Assembly (NCBI GenBank): GCA_910577015.1
Contig: CAJTKU010000004.1
Coordinates: 186,001 to 250,000 of the forward strand
Direction of reading: 5' to 3'
From: an uncultured Lachnospiraceae bacterium
Lineage (GTDB): Bacteria > Bacillota > Clostridia > Lachnospirales > Lachnospiraceae
Length of the DNA stretch: 64,000 bases
Shown: positions 1 through 8,725 of the stretch, piece by piece
Layout of the letters: every line of letters starts with the position of its first letter
How positions within the stretch are numbered: position 1 is the first letter of the stretch
Made by a program: the position numbers and the translations under genes
Notes under the pieces: generated by a model
Seen by the model: only the letters and a program-made list of their open reading frames with translations
Databases searched by the model: none
What the model was told of the DNA's origin: nothing

Positions 1-205
1 GGCAGGCACCAAGGCGCCTCAGGCGGCAGGTAAAATACATACGGATTTTGAGAGGGGATTTATCAAGGCAGAGGTGGTAAATTATAAGGACCTTTTAGAG
101 CAGGGAAGCCTGCCGGCAGCCAGGGAAAAAGGGCTGGTGGGAATGGAAGGAAAGGAGTACGTGGTAAAAGACGGGGATGTAATCCTGTTTCGGTTTAACG
201 TCTAG
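1..205 (+). CDS. ychF: YchF-type ATPase, C-terminal end (partial)
   Basis: Reading from base 2 gives an open frame that ends at TAG 203-205. It encodes the tail of the Obg-related P-loop ATPase YchF (EngD), including the C-terminal TGS-like region with HTDFERGFIKAEV and the closing GDVILFRFNV, both hallmarks of this family. YchF binds nucleotides and ribosomes in the cytoplasm and is linked to translation and stress control. The N-terminal G domain lies outside the window, so only about 67 residues can be judged. A strong terminator follows. Identity rests on the C-terminal signature alone. Confidence 0.88.
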   Translation, partial: AGTKAPQAAGKIHTDFERGFIKAEVVNYKDLLEQGSLPAAREKGLVGMEGKEYVVKDGDVILFRFNV

Positions 206-236
206 AATAAAAACCATATAATGTGTGGTAAATGCG

Positions 237-269
237 GACTGGCACAAGATATTGTGCCGGTCTTTTTTT
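237..269 (+). terminator. Rho-independent terminator after ychF
   Basis: An 11-bp stem (GACTGGCACAA with TTGTGCCGGTC, one G-U pair), a GATA loop and a run of seven T. It lies 31 bases after the ychF stop and separates it from the dcw cluster. Confidence 0.9.
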
Positions 270-288
270 GTGCTCTTTTTTATTGATT

Positions 289-316
289 TTGCTTGCTAAA
301 TAAGGTATTTTAGTAT
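289..316 (+). promoter_or_regulatory. Probable promoter of the mraZ/dcw operon
   Basis: TTGCTT at 289-294 and TAGTAT at 311-316 with a 16-base spacer, directly upstream of the MraZ-box repeats at 330-367. Transcription would start close to the repeats, as expected for an autoregulated mraZ promoter. The match to consensus is only moderate. Confidence 0.5.
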
Positions 317-329
317 AAAATTATAGTAA

Positions 330-367
330 AAGTGGTGAAAAGTGGTGCTAAGTGGTTAAAAGTGGTA
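330..367 (+). promoter_or_regulatory. MraZ operator (four direct repeats)
   Basis: AGTGGT occurs at 331, 341, 351 and 361, exactly 10 bp apart, each preceded by A (or TA at the third). MraZ is known in several bacteria to bind arrays of GTGG-type repeats upstream of its own gene, so this is most likely its operator and an autoregulation site. Longer in-frame starts for mraZ at 352 (GTG) would lie inside this array, which argues for the downstream ATG at 418. Confidence 0.85.
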
Positions 368-417
368 CAAAAAGCGTCCTTTTCGTGGCAGACCACTTCC
401 GAAGGCGGGTGATTGCT

Positions 418-852
418 ATGTTCATGGGTGAATACAATCATACGATAGACGCAAAGAGCAGGTTGATTATTCCTTCAAAGTTCCGCGAGATTCTGGGAGA
501 TGAATTTGTGGTGACAAAAGGACTCGATGGCTGCTTATTTGTATTTGACAACACCGAATGGACTGCTTTTGAAGAAAAGTTACAGAAATTACCCTCCCTT
601 ACAAACCCCGATGTCCGCAAATTTGTCCGCTTTTTCATGGCGGGCGCCACGGCAGTGGAAGTGGACAAACAGGGACGCATCCTGATTCCTACAAGCTTAA
701 AGGACTTTGCAGCGCTGGAAAAAGATGTAGTGCTGATTGGCGTCGGGAGCCGTATGGAAATATGGAGCAAAGAAAGATACGAAGGAACAGTTTCCTATGA
801 TGACATGGAAGAGATTGCAATGCATATGTCGGAATTGGGACTAGGTATTTAA
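418..852 (+). CDS. mraZ: Transcriptional regulator MraZ
   Basis: 144 residues starting MFMGEYNHTIDAKSRLIIPS, the classic MraZ N-terminus, with two AbrB-like SpoVT domains (about residues 5-50 and 80-125; the second carries VDKQGRILIP). MraZ is a ring-forming DNA-binding protein that regulates the division and cell-wall (dcw) operon, usually as a repressor. The open frame extends upstream to 352, but that part reads through the operator repeats and has no homology to the family, so ATG 418 is chosen. The ribosome site is weak (AAGGCGGG). It is the first gene of the cluster, 1 base before rsmH. Confidence 0.95.
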   Translation: MFMGEYNHTIDAKSRLIIPSKFREILGDEFVVTKGLDGCLFVFDNTEWTAFEEKLQKLPSLTNPDVRKFVRFFMAGATAVEVDKQGRILIPTSLKDFAALEKDVVLIGVGSRMEIWSKERYEGTVSYDDMEEIAMHMSELGLGI

Positions 853-853
853 G

Positions 854-1786
854 ATGGCATTTGAACATTATTCCGTATTATTAGAGGAAACCATTACAAA
901 TCTGAAAATCAAGCCGGAAGGCATTTATGTTGACGGTACGGTAGGCGGCGGCGGACACGCCCTGGAAGTGCTGAAAAGGCTTTCGGGGAAGGGGAGGCTG
1001 TTCGGAATGGACCAGGATGACGCCGCGATTTCAGCGGCGGAAGAAAGACTGGGAGTATTTTCGGAAAGAATCACCCTTATCCGGAGCAACTATTGTAATA
1101 TACGCGCAGTATTACAGGAATACAATATTGAAAAGGTAGATGGCATCATTCTTGATTTGGGGGTGTCATCCTACCAGCTTGACACAGAGGAAAGGGGTTT
1201 TTCCTACCGGTTTGATGCAAAACTGGATATGAGGATGGACCGGAGACAGTCGCTTACGGCAAGGGATATTGTCAATGACTATCCGGAACAGGAAATTTAT
1301 CGTATTATCAGGGATTACGGCGAAGAACAGTTTGCAAAAAATATTGCCAGGCATATCGTGCAGGCGCGTGAGGTCAGGCCCATAGAAACCACAGGGGAGT
1401 TAAATGACATTATCAAGGCGTCCATTCCTGCAAAGTGCAGGCAGAACGGACATCCCTCCAAGAAAACCTTTCAGGCGATTAGAATTGCCTGCAACAGGGA
1501 ATTGGATGTGTTGAGGGATTCGCTGGATACCATGATAGATATGCTGAAACCAAAGGGCAGAATCTGTATTATTACGTTTCATTCCCTGGAAGACAGGATT
1601 GTAAAGACGGCTTTTAAAAAACAGGAGAATCCCTGTACATGCCCCCCGGAGTTTCCGGTTTGTGTATGCGGGAAGAAGCCGCAGGGGAGAATGGTTACCA
1701 AAAAGCCTATTTTACCTTCGGAAAGGGAACTGGCGGCAAACAGCAGGTCGGGGAGTGCAAAATTAAGAGTATTTGAAAAGAAATGA
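854..1786 (+). CDS. rsmH: 16S rRNA (cytosine(1402)-N(4))-methyltransferase
   Basis: 310 residues, the normal length for RsmH (MraW). It methylates N4 of C1402 in the decoding centre of 16S rRNA using S-adenosylmethionine. Visible signatures are HYSVLLEET at the N-terminus, the SAM-binding DGTVGGGGHA near residue 28, GIILDLGVSS near 96, RGFSYR, and the late ITFHSLEDRIVK. The CxC cluster near residue 255 and the C-terminal RSGSAKLRVFEK are usual for the family. It sits in the canonical position between mraZ and ftsL, and its stop overlaps the open frame of ftsL. Confidence 0.97.
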   Translation: MAFEHYSVLLEETITNLKIKPEGIYVDGTVGGGGHALEVLKRLSGKGRLFGMDQDDAAISAAEERLGVFSERITLIRSNYCNIRAVLQEYNIEKVDGIILDLGVSSYQLDTEERGFSYRFDAKLDMRMDRRQSLTARDIVNDYPEQEIYRIIRDYGEEQFAKNIARHIVQAREVRPIETTGELNDIIKASIPAKCRQNGHPSKKTFQAIRIACNRELDVLRDSLDTMIDMLKPKGRICIITFHSLEDRIVKTAFKKQENPCTCPPEFPVCVCGKKPQGRMVTKKPILPSERELAANSRSGSAKLRVFEKK

Positions 1787-1797
1787 GGGCATCAGTT

Positions 1798-2259
1798 ATG
1801 GCAACAGGCAGAAGAGGACAGGCATCATATTATATAGAAGGAAATACAGCCCGAAAAATGGACGTGAGACGCGCCATTGAACAGGAACCCAGAAAGCGTT
1901 TAAGCAATGAAACCAGAAAAAACAGGGACAGGGCTTACCACATGAGTTTCGGATACGTGGTATTTCTGGCGGCGGCTTTGTTTGTGGCAGGATATGTGCT
2001 GATTGGCTATATCCGGCTTCAGGCAGACCTTACCTCACAGGTAGAAACGATAGCTTCCCTGGAAAGCAGGCTGAACAGCTTAAGGCTTTCCAACGATGAG
2101 GAACTCACACGCATCAACAGCAGCGTGGATTTGGAGGAAATCAAGAGAATTGCAATCGGAGAACTGGGCATGGTTTATGCAGCGGAAGGCCAGATTATCC
2201 GTTATACCAATGAAGGCAGCGATTATGTAAGGCAGGTAGGGGATATTCCCAAAGAGTAA
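1798..2259 (+). CDS. ftsL: Cell division protein FtsL-like
   Basis: About 153 residues with a basic cytoplasmic N-terminus, one membrane span (about residues 47-67, VVFLAAALFVAGYVLIGYI) and an outside coiled coil (QVETIASLESRLNSLRLSND). This is the bitopic layout of FtsL, which with DivIC and FtsQ/DivIB activates septal peptidoglycan synthesis. FtsL is poorly conserved, so the call rests on topology and on its position between rsmH and the PBP gene. An ATG at 1783 overlaps the rsmH stop, but GAGGG at 1786-1790 is well spaced for ATG 1798, so the latter is preferred. Confidence 0.85.
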   Translation: MATGRRGQASYYIEGNTARKMDVRRAIEQEPRKRLSNETRKNRDRAYHMSFGYVVFLAAALFVAGYVLIGYIRLQADLTSQVETIASLESRLNSLRLSNDEELTRINSSVDLEEIKRIAIGELGMVYAAEGQIIRYTNEGSDYVRQVGDIPKE

Positions 2260-2292
2260 TTTGCACAAAGAATTGCTGCAGGGGGTAAGATT

Positions 2293-4479
2293 GTGAAGGA
2301 CAGAAACGGACAAGCCGGTGATAAAAATAAGCAGGAAGGAAAAAAAGAGCAGAAATTTACCATCAGGATGCAGAAAAAAATGGTGGTTCTTTTCTGTCTC
2401 ATTTTGATAGCTTTTATCGGCTTAGGAGCCCGGCTGATGTGGATTGGCAGGGAAAATGGAGATAAATACGAAAAACAGGTGTTGTCGCAGCAGAAATATG
2501 ACAGTATTACCCTGCCTTTCAGAAGGGGGGACATATTGGACTGTAACGGCACCAGTCTGGCAGTGAGTGAAAAGGTATACAATCTGGTGATTGATGCTAA
2601 AGTCATGCTGGCAAGGGACGGTATTTATCTTGAGCCAACGCTTCAGGCGCTGGGAATCTGCTTTCCGGATTTAAACATGCAGGAGATAAGAAAATTTATT
2701 GAAGAGCATCCTTCAAACAGCTATTATGTCCCGATAAAAAGAATGAGTTTTGCCGAGATAAAAGATTTTGTGGATATGCAGAATGATACGGGAAAGGATG
2801 AGGAAGGAAATCCAAAGCCCGGCAATTCCATCAAGGGCGTATGGTTTGAGGAAGAGTACAAACGCACTTATCCCAACGGCAGCCTTGCATGTGACGTCAT
2901 TGGTTTTACGACTTCGGACGGCATGGGCATGTACGGGCTGGAAGAATACTACAATGATGTATTAAACGGCACTACCGGCAGGGAGTACGGTTATCTGAAC
3001 GGGGATTCCAATCTGGAAAGAACCACAAAACCGGCAGTGGACGGATATACGCTGGTAAGCACCATAGATGCAAATATCCAGGGTATCGTGGAAAAATACC
3101 TTTTGCAATTTAATGAAGAATATACCGACAAATACAAGACGGGGCCGGGCGCAAATAATGTGGGATGCATTGTCATGGAGGTAAACACGGGAAATATCCT
3201 TGCCATGGCAAGCTATCCGACTTTTGATTTAAACACGCCTTATGATTTGAGCGCGTATTACACAGAAGAAGAAATCAATGCCATGAAGGAAGAAGATACT
3301 TATTTTGACGCATTGAATGCATTGTGGAGAAATTTCTGTATCTCAGACACCTATGAACCCGGCTCCACATACAAGCCGTTTACTGTGGCAATGGGGCTGG
3401 AAACCGGCAAAATCCAGGATGGCAATTCCTATGAGTGCAACGGAGGCCTTGTGGTAGTGGAAGGAGAAAAACCGATACGCTGCCATAACCGCGTGGGGGA
3501 CGGCAATGTGTCCGTAAAACATGCCATAGCAAGTTCCTGCAATGTTGCGCTGATGAAAATATCTTTTGCAATCGGGAAAGATATTTTTACGGAATACCAG
3601 AGGAATTTTAATTTCGGATTAAAAACCAATATTGATTTGGCAGGAGAGGCAAGGACGGCGGGACTTGTTTTTGAAGCGGACAATATGGGCATTACAGAAC
3701 TGGCAACCTGCTCTTTCGGTCAGGGCTTTAATGTCACCATGATTCAGATGATAGCAGGTTATTGCGCGCTGGTGAACGGAGGATATTACTACGAGCCGCA
3801 TATGGTAAAGCAGATTCGCACCACAAACGGGGCGGTGGTGGAAAACATAGAGCCGAGGGTGCTGAAACAGGTTATATCCACTTCCACGTCCGATTTGATA
3901 AGGGAATACTGTGAGGCGGTATGCGACCCGCATTATACGGGCAATACCGGAAAGACGGCAAGGCCGGCAGGTTATAAAATCGGGGGAAAAACGGGAACTG
4001 CACAGACATTTCCCCGCGGTAACGGTGAATATGTGGTATCTTTTATCGGGTATGCGCCGGCAGATAACCCCCAGATAGCTATTTATGTGGTAGTGGACAG
4101 ACCGAATATGGAAAACCAGAGCCTTGGAACCAGGGCAGCCACCGGCATAGCAAGGAATGTGCTGACGGAAGTGCTTCCTTACATGGGTATTTTCATGACG
4201 GAGGAGCTTTCCGAGAGCGAGGCCCGGGAACTGGAAGAAAAGAGGCTGGAGGATACCAGAAAGTATACGCAGAGTGTAAGCGATGGCAATGCGGGAGACG
4301 CACAGGCTCCGGAAGGGGGAGATAATGCCGGGGAGGGAAACGCACCGGCGCGGGCGCCCTGGATGGATTTTGAAAAAGACCCTGCCACAGGTTATCTGAA
4401 GGACCCTGTAACGGGAAGCCTTTTAGACCCTGAAACGGGGGAAGTGATTGACGGCAGTTATCCGGCTCTTTCGGAATAG
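2293..4479 (+). CDS. Class B penicillin-binding protein (FtsI/SpoVD type)
   Basis: 728 residues starting at GTG. A single N-terminal membrane anchor (about residues 27-50) is followed by the dimerisation domain (RRGDILDCNGTSLA) and a transpeptidase domain with all three motifs: S358-T-Y-K361, S415-C-N417 and K566-T-G568. It crosslinks peptidoglycan at the septum or, if it is the SpoVD homologue, in the spore cortex. There is no PASTA domain. Instead, after about residue 635 there is a charged, Gly/Ala-rich tail ending in three DPxTG repeats. It is the first of two tandem class B PBP genes in the cluster; which one does vegetative division and which sporulation cannot be told from the sequence. 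Confidence 0.93.
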   Translation: MKDRNGQAGDKNKQEGKKEQKFTIRMQKKMVVLFCLILIAFIGLGARLMWIGRENGDKYEKQVLSQQKYDSITLPFRRGDILDCNGTSLAVSEKVYNLVIDAKVMLARDGIYLEPTLQALGICFPDLNMQEIRKFIEEHPSNSYYVPIKRMSFAEIKDFVDMQNDTGKDEEGNPKPGNSIKGVWFEEEYKRTYPNGSLACDVIGFTTSDGMGMYGLEEYYNDVLNGTTGREYGYLNGDSNLERTTKPAVDGYTLVSTIDANIQGIVEKYLLQFNEEYTDKYKTGPGANNVGCIVMEVNTGNILAMASYPTFDLNTPYDLSAYYTEEEINAMKEEDTYFDALNALWRNFCISDTYEPGSTYKPFTVAMGLETGKIQDGNSYECNGGLVVVEGEKPIRCHNRVGDGNVSVKHAIASSCNVALMKISFAIGKDIFTEYQRNFNFGLKTNIDLAGEARTAGLVFEADNMGITELATCSFGQGFNVTMIQMIAGYCALVNGGYYYEPHMVKQIRTTNGAVVENIEPRVLKQVISTSTSDLIREYCEAVCDPHYTGNTGKTARPAGYKIGGKTGTAQTFPRGNGEYVVSFIGYAPADNPQIAIYVVVDRPNMENQSLGTRAATGIARNVLTEVLPYMGIFMTEELSESEARELEEKRLEDTRKYTQSVSDGNAGDAQAPEGGDNAGEGNAPARAPWMDFEKDPATGYLKDPVTGSLLDPETGEVIDGSYPALSE

Positions 4480-4499
4480 TTACATCAGATAACTCATAA

Positions 4500-4551
4500 C
4501 CTCATAAAAAAGGGAATAGAGTATATTAACACCTTTTTTTGTGAGGTTTTT
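4500..4551 (+). promoter_or_regulatory. Hairpin covering the ribosome site of the second PBP gene
   Basis: The segment 4500-4513 (CCTCATAAAAAAGG) is almost fully complementary to 4532-4546, which ends in GTGAGG, the ribosome-binding site of the gene starting at ATG 4552. The loop is 18 bases and the stem is followed by five T. Folded, it would hide the ribosome site and could also act as an attenuator. Inference from sequence only. Confidence 0.6.
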
Positions 4552-6330
4552 ATGTTGGAAAGGGGAAACAGGACTTTTCACCGAAAAAAAATAACCATTT
4601 CCTTTTTTCTCTGTGCAGCCATGTTGTTTCTTTTGTTTGTCAGGCTGGTATACCTGATGGTTGCCCGTGCAGACTATTATTCGGCAAAAGCGGTGGAACT
4701 GCATGAAAGGGAGAGAAGCATCAAGGCGGCAAGGGGAAGGATTATTGACTGTAACGGCAATGTCATAGCGGATAACAAGACGGTGTGTACGATTTCCGTT
4801 ATTTACAACCAGATTGAAGACCCGGAAAAAGTAATTGAAGTCCTTTGCAGGGAATTGTCCCTTTCGGAAGAGTATGTACGCAGCCGCGTGGAAAAATATT
4901 CTTCCATAGAACGTATCAAAAGCAATGTGGATAAGGAAACAGGGGACAGAATCAGGGAATATGACCTTGCCGGGGTTAAAGTGGATGAGGATTATAAACG
5001 GTATTATCCCTATGGCAGCCTGGCCTCCAAGGTGCTTGGCTTTACCGGGAGCGATAATCAGGGCATTATAGGGCTGGAAGTCATCTATGAAGAATACCTG
5101 GAAGGAGAAAAGGGTACCATCCTTACGGTTACGGACGCAAAAGGGATTGAAGTGGAGGAGGCCGGTGAAAGCAGGATTGAACCGGTAAACGGAAGGGACT
5201 TACATATCAGCATGGACATGAACATCCAGAGCTATGCGACGCAGCTTGCCGTACAGGCCATGGAAACCAAGGAGGCAAAAAGTGTTTCCATCATCGTGAT
5301 GAATCCCCAGAATGGGGAAATACTTGCCATGGTAAATGTCCCAGAATTTGATTTGAACAATCCTTATGAACTGACAGAAGAGGTTTTGGCAGGCAGCGTA
5401 TCCGCAAACGGGGAACTGTCGGCGGAGGAAAAACAGGATTTGTTAAATGCCATGTGGAGGAACGGCTGCATCAACGACACCTATGAGCCCGGTTCTACAT
5501 TTAAAACCATTACCGCGGCGGCAGGGCTGGAATCCGGTGTGGTAACGCCCCAGAGCACTTTTTCCTGTCCGGGCTTTGTGATTGTGGAGGACAGGAAAAT
5601 ACGTTGCCATAAGGTAGGCGGCCATGGCGCGCAGGATTTTGTACACGCCACCATGAATTCCTGCAATCCGGTATTTGTCACGGTGGGGCTGCGCATGGGG
5701 GCGGAAACGTATTACAGTTACTTTAAACAATTCGGCCTGCTGCAGAAAACCGGTGTTGATTTGCCGGGAGAAGCCGGAACCATAATGCATAAAGTAGAGG
5801 ATATCGGCGAGGTGGAACTGGCAACCATATCGTTCGGGCAGTCCTTCCAGATTACGCCCATACAGCTGCTTACTACTTTTGCCTCCATCATAAACGGAGG
5901 CAACCGTGTCACACCTCATTTCGGGGTGGAAATTACGGATACGGACGGTAATTTGATTGAAAAGCTGGAATATCCGGTAACCCAGGGTATTGTTTCAGCG
6001 GAAACTTCTGCTACCATGCGGGAAATCTTAGAGAAAGTGGTATCGGAGGGCGGTGGGAAAAATGCGTATATAGAAGGCGTCCGCATCGGTGGAAAAACGG
6101 CGACGAGCCAGACCCTTCCGAGGGGAAGCGGAAAGTATATCGCTTCTTTTGTGGGATTTGCACCGGCAGATGAGCCTCAGGTGATAGCCATCGCCATTAT
6201 CAACCACCCGCAGGGGGTATACTACGGCGGACAGATAGCAGCGCCGATTATCCGCCAACTTTTTGAAAATATTCTTCCTTATTTGGGGATAATGGATTAT
6301 AATGATTATGGCGTTTTGGAAACCCCATAG
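4552..6330 (+). CDS. Class B penicillin-binding protein with variant KTA motif
   Basis: 592 residues with an N-terminal anchor (about 15-37), dimerisation domain (ARGRIIDCNGNVIADN) and transpeptidase domain. S315-T-F-K318 holds the acylated serine and S370-C-N372 is the second motif. The third motif, normally KTG, reads K515-T-A517, an unusual change on the active-site beta strand. The protein still looks complete, so it may be active with altered substrate or beta-lactam binding. It has no PASTA domain or long tail. It is the second of two tandem PBPs, preceded by a hairpin that includes its ribosome site, and 25 bases before mraY. Confidence 0.93.
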   Translation: MLERGNRTFHRKKITISFFLCAAMLFLLFVRLVYLMVARADYYSAKAVELHERERSIKAARGRIIDCNGNVIADNKTVCTISVIYNQIEDPEKVIEVLCRELSLSEEYVRSRVEKYSSIERIKSNVDKETGDRIREYDLAGVKVDEDYKRYYPYGSLASKVLGFTGSDNQGIIGLEVIYEEYLEGEKGTILTVTDAKGIEVEEAGESRIEPVNGRDLHISMDMNIQSYATQLAVQAMETKEAKSVSIIVMNPQNGEILAMVNVPEFDLNNPYELTEEVLAGSVSANGELSAEEKQDLLNAMWRNGCINDTYEPGSTFKTITAAAGLESGVVTPQSTFSCPGFVIVEDRKIRCHKVGGHGAQDFVHATMNSCNPVFVTVGLRMGAETYYSYFKQFGLLQKTGVDLPGEAGTIMHKVEDIGEVELATISFGQSFQITPIQLLTTFASIINGGNRVTPHFGVEITDTDGNLIEKLEYPVTQGIVSAETSATMREILEKVVSEGGGKNAYIEGVRIGGKTATSQTLPRGSGKYIASFVGFAPADEPQVIAIAIINHPQGVYYGGQIAAPIIRQLFENILPYLGIMDYNDYGVLETP

Positions 6331-6355
6331 GAAGCGGCAGAGAGGATAGGAGTTT

Positions 6356-7318
6356 ATGAACAGGGAATGTCTGATGCCGGTGATAATTTCTTTTGTCATC
6401 TGCGTGATTTTGGGACCGATTGTCATCCCCTTCCTAAAGAGATTGAAAGTGGGGCAGACCGTCAGGGAAGACGGTCCGCAGAGCCATCTAAAGAAAAACG
6501 GAACGCCGACCATGGGCGGTATTGTCATATTGTTCGGCATAGCCGGAACTTCCCTGCTTTACGCCCGTGATTATCCCAAAATCATTCCGGTATTGTTTCT
6601 GACGCTCGGATTCGGGCTGGTAGGATTTCTGGATGATTATATCAAGGTGGTGCTAAAGCGTTCCATGGGCCTGTCCCCGCTGCAAAAGATGCTCCTGCAG
6701 CTGGTAGTGACAGGTATCTATGCGTATTATCTGAAGCATTTTACGGGAATGAGCCTTGCAATGAAAATCCCTTTCATGGATAATAAATGGCTGGATTTTG
6801 GGATTTTCAATATCCCCGTTTTGTTTTTCATTGTGATAGCCACGGTAAACGGGACCAATTTTACGGATGGTCTGGATGGGCTTGCAGGAAGCGTCACGGT
6901 GATAGTGGCTACCTTTTTTACCGTGGTGGCTGTCGGGACAAAAAGCGGGATTGAGCCGGTTACCTGTGCCGTGGTGGGAGCGCTTCTCGGATTTTTATTG
7001 TTTAATGTGCATCCTGCCAGCGTTTTTATGGGAGACACCGGTTCCCTTGCCCTGGGAGGATTTGTGGCTGCCAGCGCTTATGCGCTGAAACTGCCGTTGT
7101 TTATTCCCATAGTCGGTTTTGTGTATCTGATAGAAGTGGTATCTGTTATACTGCAGGTGTCCTTTTATAAATTTACGGGGGGAAAAAGGATTTTCCGCAT
7201 GGCGCCCCTCCATCATCATTTTGAATTGGGCGGATGGTCAGAATCCAAGGTTGTGGCGGTGTTCTCCATTATGACGGCGATTTTATGCCTGATAGCATTG
7301 ATGGGGCTGCGTATCTAG
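6356..7318 (+). CDS. mraY: Phospho-N-acetylmuramoyl-pentapeptide transferase
   Basis: 320 residues, a multi-spanning membrane enzyme that transfers phospho-MurNAc-pentapeptide from UDP to undecaprenyl phosphate to give lipid I. Motifs: VREDGPQSHLKKNGTPTMGG near the N-terminus, FLDDYIKV with the aspartates that bind magnesium, NGTNFTDGLDGLAG, the FMGDTGSLALGG loop, and the APLHHHFE histidine motif. About ten hydrophobic segments are visible. It lies between the PBP pair and murD, as in most dcw clusters. Confidence 0.98.
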   Translation: MNRECLMPVIISFVICVILGPIVIPFLKRLKVGQTVREDGPQSHLKKNGTPTMGGIVILFGIAGTSLLYARDYPKIIPVLFLTLGFGLVGFLDDYIKVVLKRSMGLSPLQKMLLQLVVTGIYAYYLKHFTGMSLAMKIPFMDNKWLDFGIFNIPVLFFIVIATVNGTNFTDGLDGLAGSVTVIVATFFTVVAVGTKSGIEPVTCAVVGALLGFLLFNVHPASVFMGDTGSLALGGFVAASAYALKLPLFIPIVGFVYLIEVVSVILQVSFYKFTGGKRIFRMAPLHHHFELGGWSESKVVAVFSIMTAILCLIALMGLRI

Positions 7319-7340
7319 GAAATCAGGAGGCAGGTTAAAA

Positions 7341-8699
7341 ATGGAATTACAGAACAAATCAGTATTGGTGGTAGGTTCCGGTATAAGCGGAATTGCGGCG
7401 GTGGAACTGCTGCATACGGCAGGCGCAATGCCGGTGCTTTTCGACAGCAATGATACATTATCCGTAGAGGAAATAAAAAAGAAGCTGCCATCTGACAAAG
7501 CAACGGCCTGTTATACCGGGCAGCTTCCGAACGAGGTAAGGGATGAAATAGAAATAGTGGTTTTAAGTCCGGGCGTGCCTGTGGATATTCCGTTTGTGGA
7601 ATGGTTTAAAGAAAGACGGCTCCCCGTCATAGGCGAAATAGAATTGGCATATCTGATGGAAAAAGGCAGGATTGCCGCCATCACCGGAACCAACGGCAAG
7701 ACGACGACCACTACGCTGACAGGTGAAATATTGAAAGCGCATTTCTCCCGGGTATTTGTAGTGGGCAATATCGGCAATCCATATACGAAAGAAGTTTTAC
7801 ATACCCGGAAAGATTCCGTTACGGTTGCGGAAATCAGCAGTTTCCAGCTGGAAACAACGGATGCTTTCCATCCGGCGGTGTCCGCCATTTTAAATATTAC
7901 GCCGGACCATTTAAACAGGCATCATACCATGGAAACATATGCTGCCGTAAAAGAGTCCATTGCGGCAAGGCAGACGAAGGATGAGGTCTGCGTCCTCAAT
8001 TATGAGGACGCGCGCCTGCGTGAGTTTGCCGGCAGGTGTCCGGCAAAAGTGATTTTCTTTTCCTCTGCACACAAACTGGAGGATGGTTATTTTCTTGAAA
8101 AGGATTATATCTGCCGTGCAAGGAAGGGCGTGACGGAACGGATATTAAATATCCATACGGATATGAACCTGGTAGGGCTTTGCAATGTGGAAAATGTGAT
8201 GGCGGCCCTTGCCATTGCGGAGAGCATGGGCGTTTTGCTTTCCACCTCGCTTTCCGTTATAAAGGATTTCAAGGCGGTGGAACACCGGATTGAATACGTG
8301 GCGGAAAAGGACGGCGTGGTATATTACAATGATTCCAAAGGAACCAATCCGGATGCTGCCATTCAGGGAATCCGGGCGATGTCAAGGCCTACCGTACTGA
8401 TTGGCGGCGGGTACGACAAAGGAAATGAATATGATGAATGGATTGAGGCCTTTGAAGGCAAGGTAAAATGTCTTGTTCTTTTGGGGCAGACAAGGGAAAA
8501 AATTGCGGAATGCGCCAGAAAACACGGCTTTTCCGAGATTAAGACGGCGGATACCTTTGAAGAGGCATTCCGTATCTGTGTGGATACGGCAGAGCAGGGA
8601 GATGCAGTGCTTCTGTCTCCTGCCTGTGCCAGCTGGGGGATGTTTTCCAACTATGAAGAACGCGGCAGGATATTTAAAGAATATGTCAATGCGCTGTAA
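7341..8699 (+). CDS. murD: UDP-N-acetylmuramoyl-L-alanine--D-glutamate ligase
   Basis: 452 residues, normal for MurD, which adds D-glutamate to UDP-MurNAc-L-Ala using ATP in the cytoplasm. An N-terminal Rossmann-like domain (VLVVGSGISGIAA) is followed by the ATP-binding P-loop G116-TNGKT and the central Mur ligase signature (NITPDHLNRH), then a C-terminal domain with YNDSKGTNPDA and LLSPACASWGMF. The start ATG 7341 follows an AGGAGG site. It sits directly downstream of mraY and upstream of ftsW. Confidence 0.97.
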   Translation: MELQNKSVLVVGSGISGIAAVELLHTAGAMPVLFDSNDTLSVEEIKKKLPSDKATACYTGQLPNEVRDEIEIVVLSPGVPVDIPFVEWFKERRLPVIGEIELAYLMEKGRIAAITGTNGKTTTTTLTGEILKAHFSRVFVVGNIGNPYTKEVLHTRKDSVTVAEISSFQLETTDAFHPAVSAILNITPDHLNRHHTMETYAAVKESIAARQTKDEVCVLNYEDARLREFAGRCPAKVIFFSSAHKLEDGYFLEKDYICRARKGVTERILNIHTDMNLVGLCNVENVMAALAIAESMGVLLSTSLSVIKDFKAVEHRIEYVAEKDGVVYYNDSKGTNPDAAIQGIRAMSRPTVLIGGGYDKGNEYDEWIEAFEGKVKCLVLLGQTREKIAECARKHGFSEIKTADTFEEAFRICVDTAEQGDAVLLSPACASWGMFSNYEERGRIFKEYVNAL

Positions 8700-8725
8700 G
8701 TATCAAACATTGAAGGAGTGACAAC

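Noticed and set aside
352..417. 66-base N-terminal extension of mraZ from GTG 352
   Set aside because: It translates through the MraZ repeat array and lacks family similarity; ATG 418 gives the standard N-terminus.
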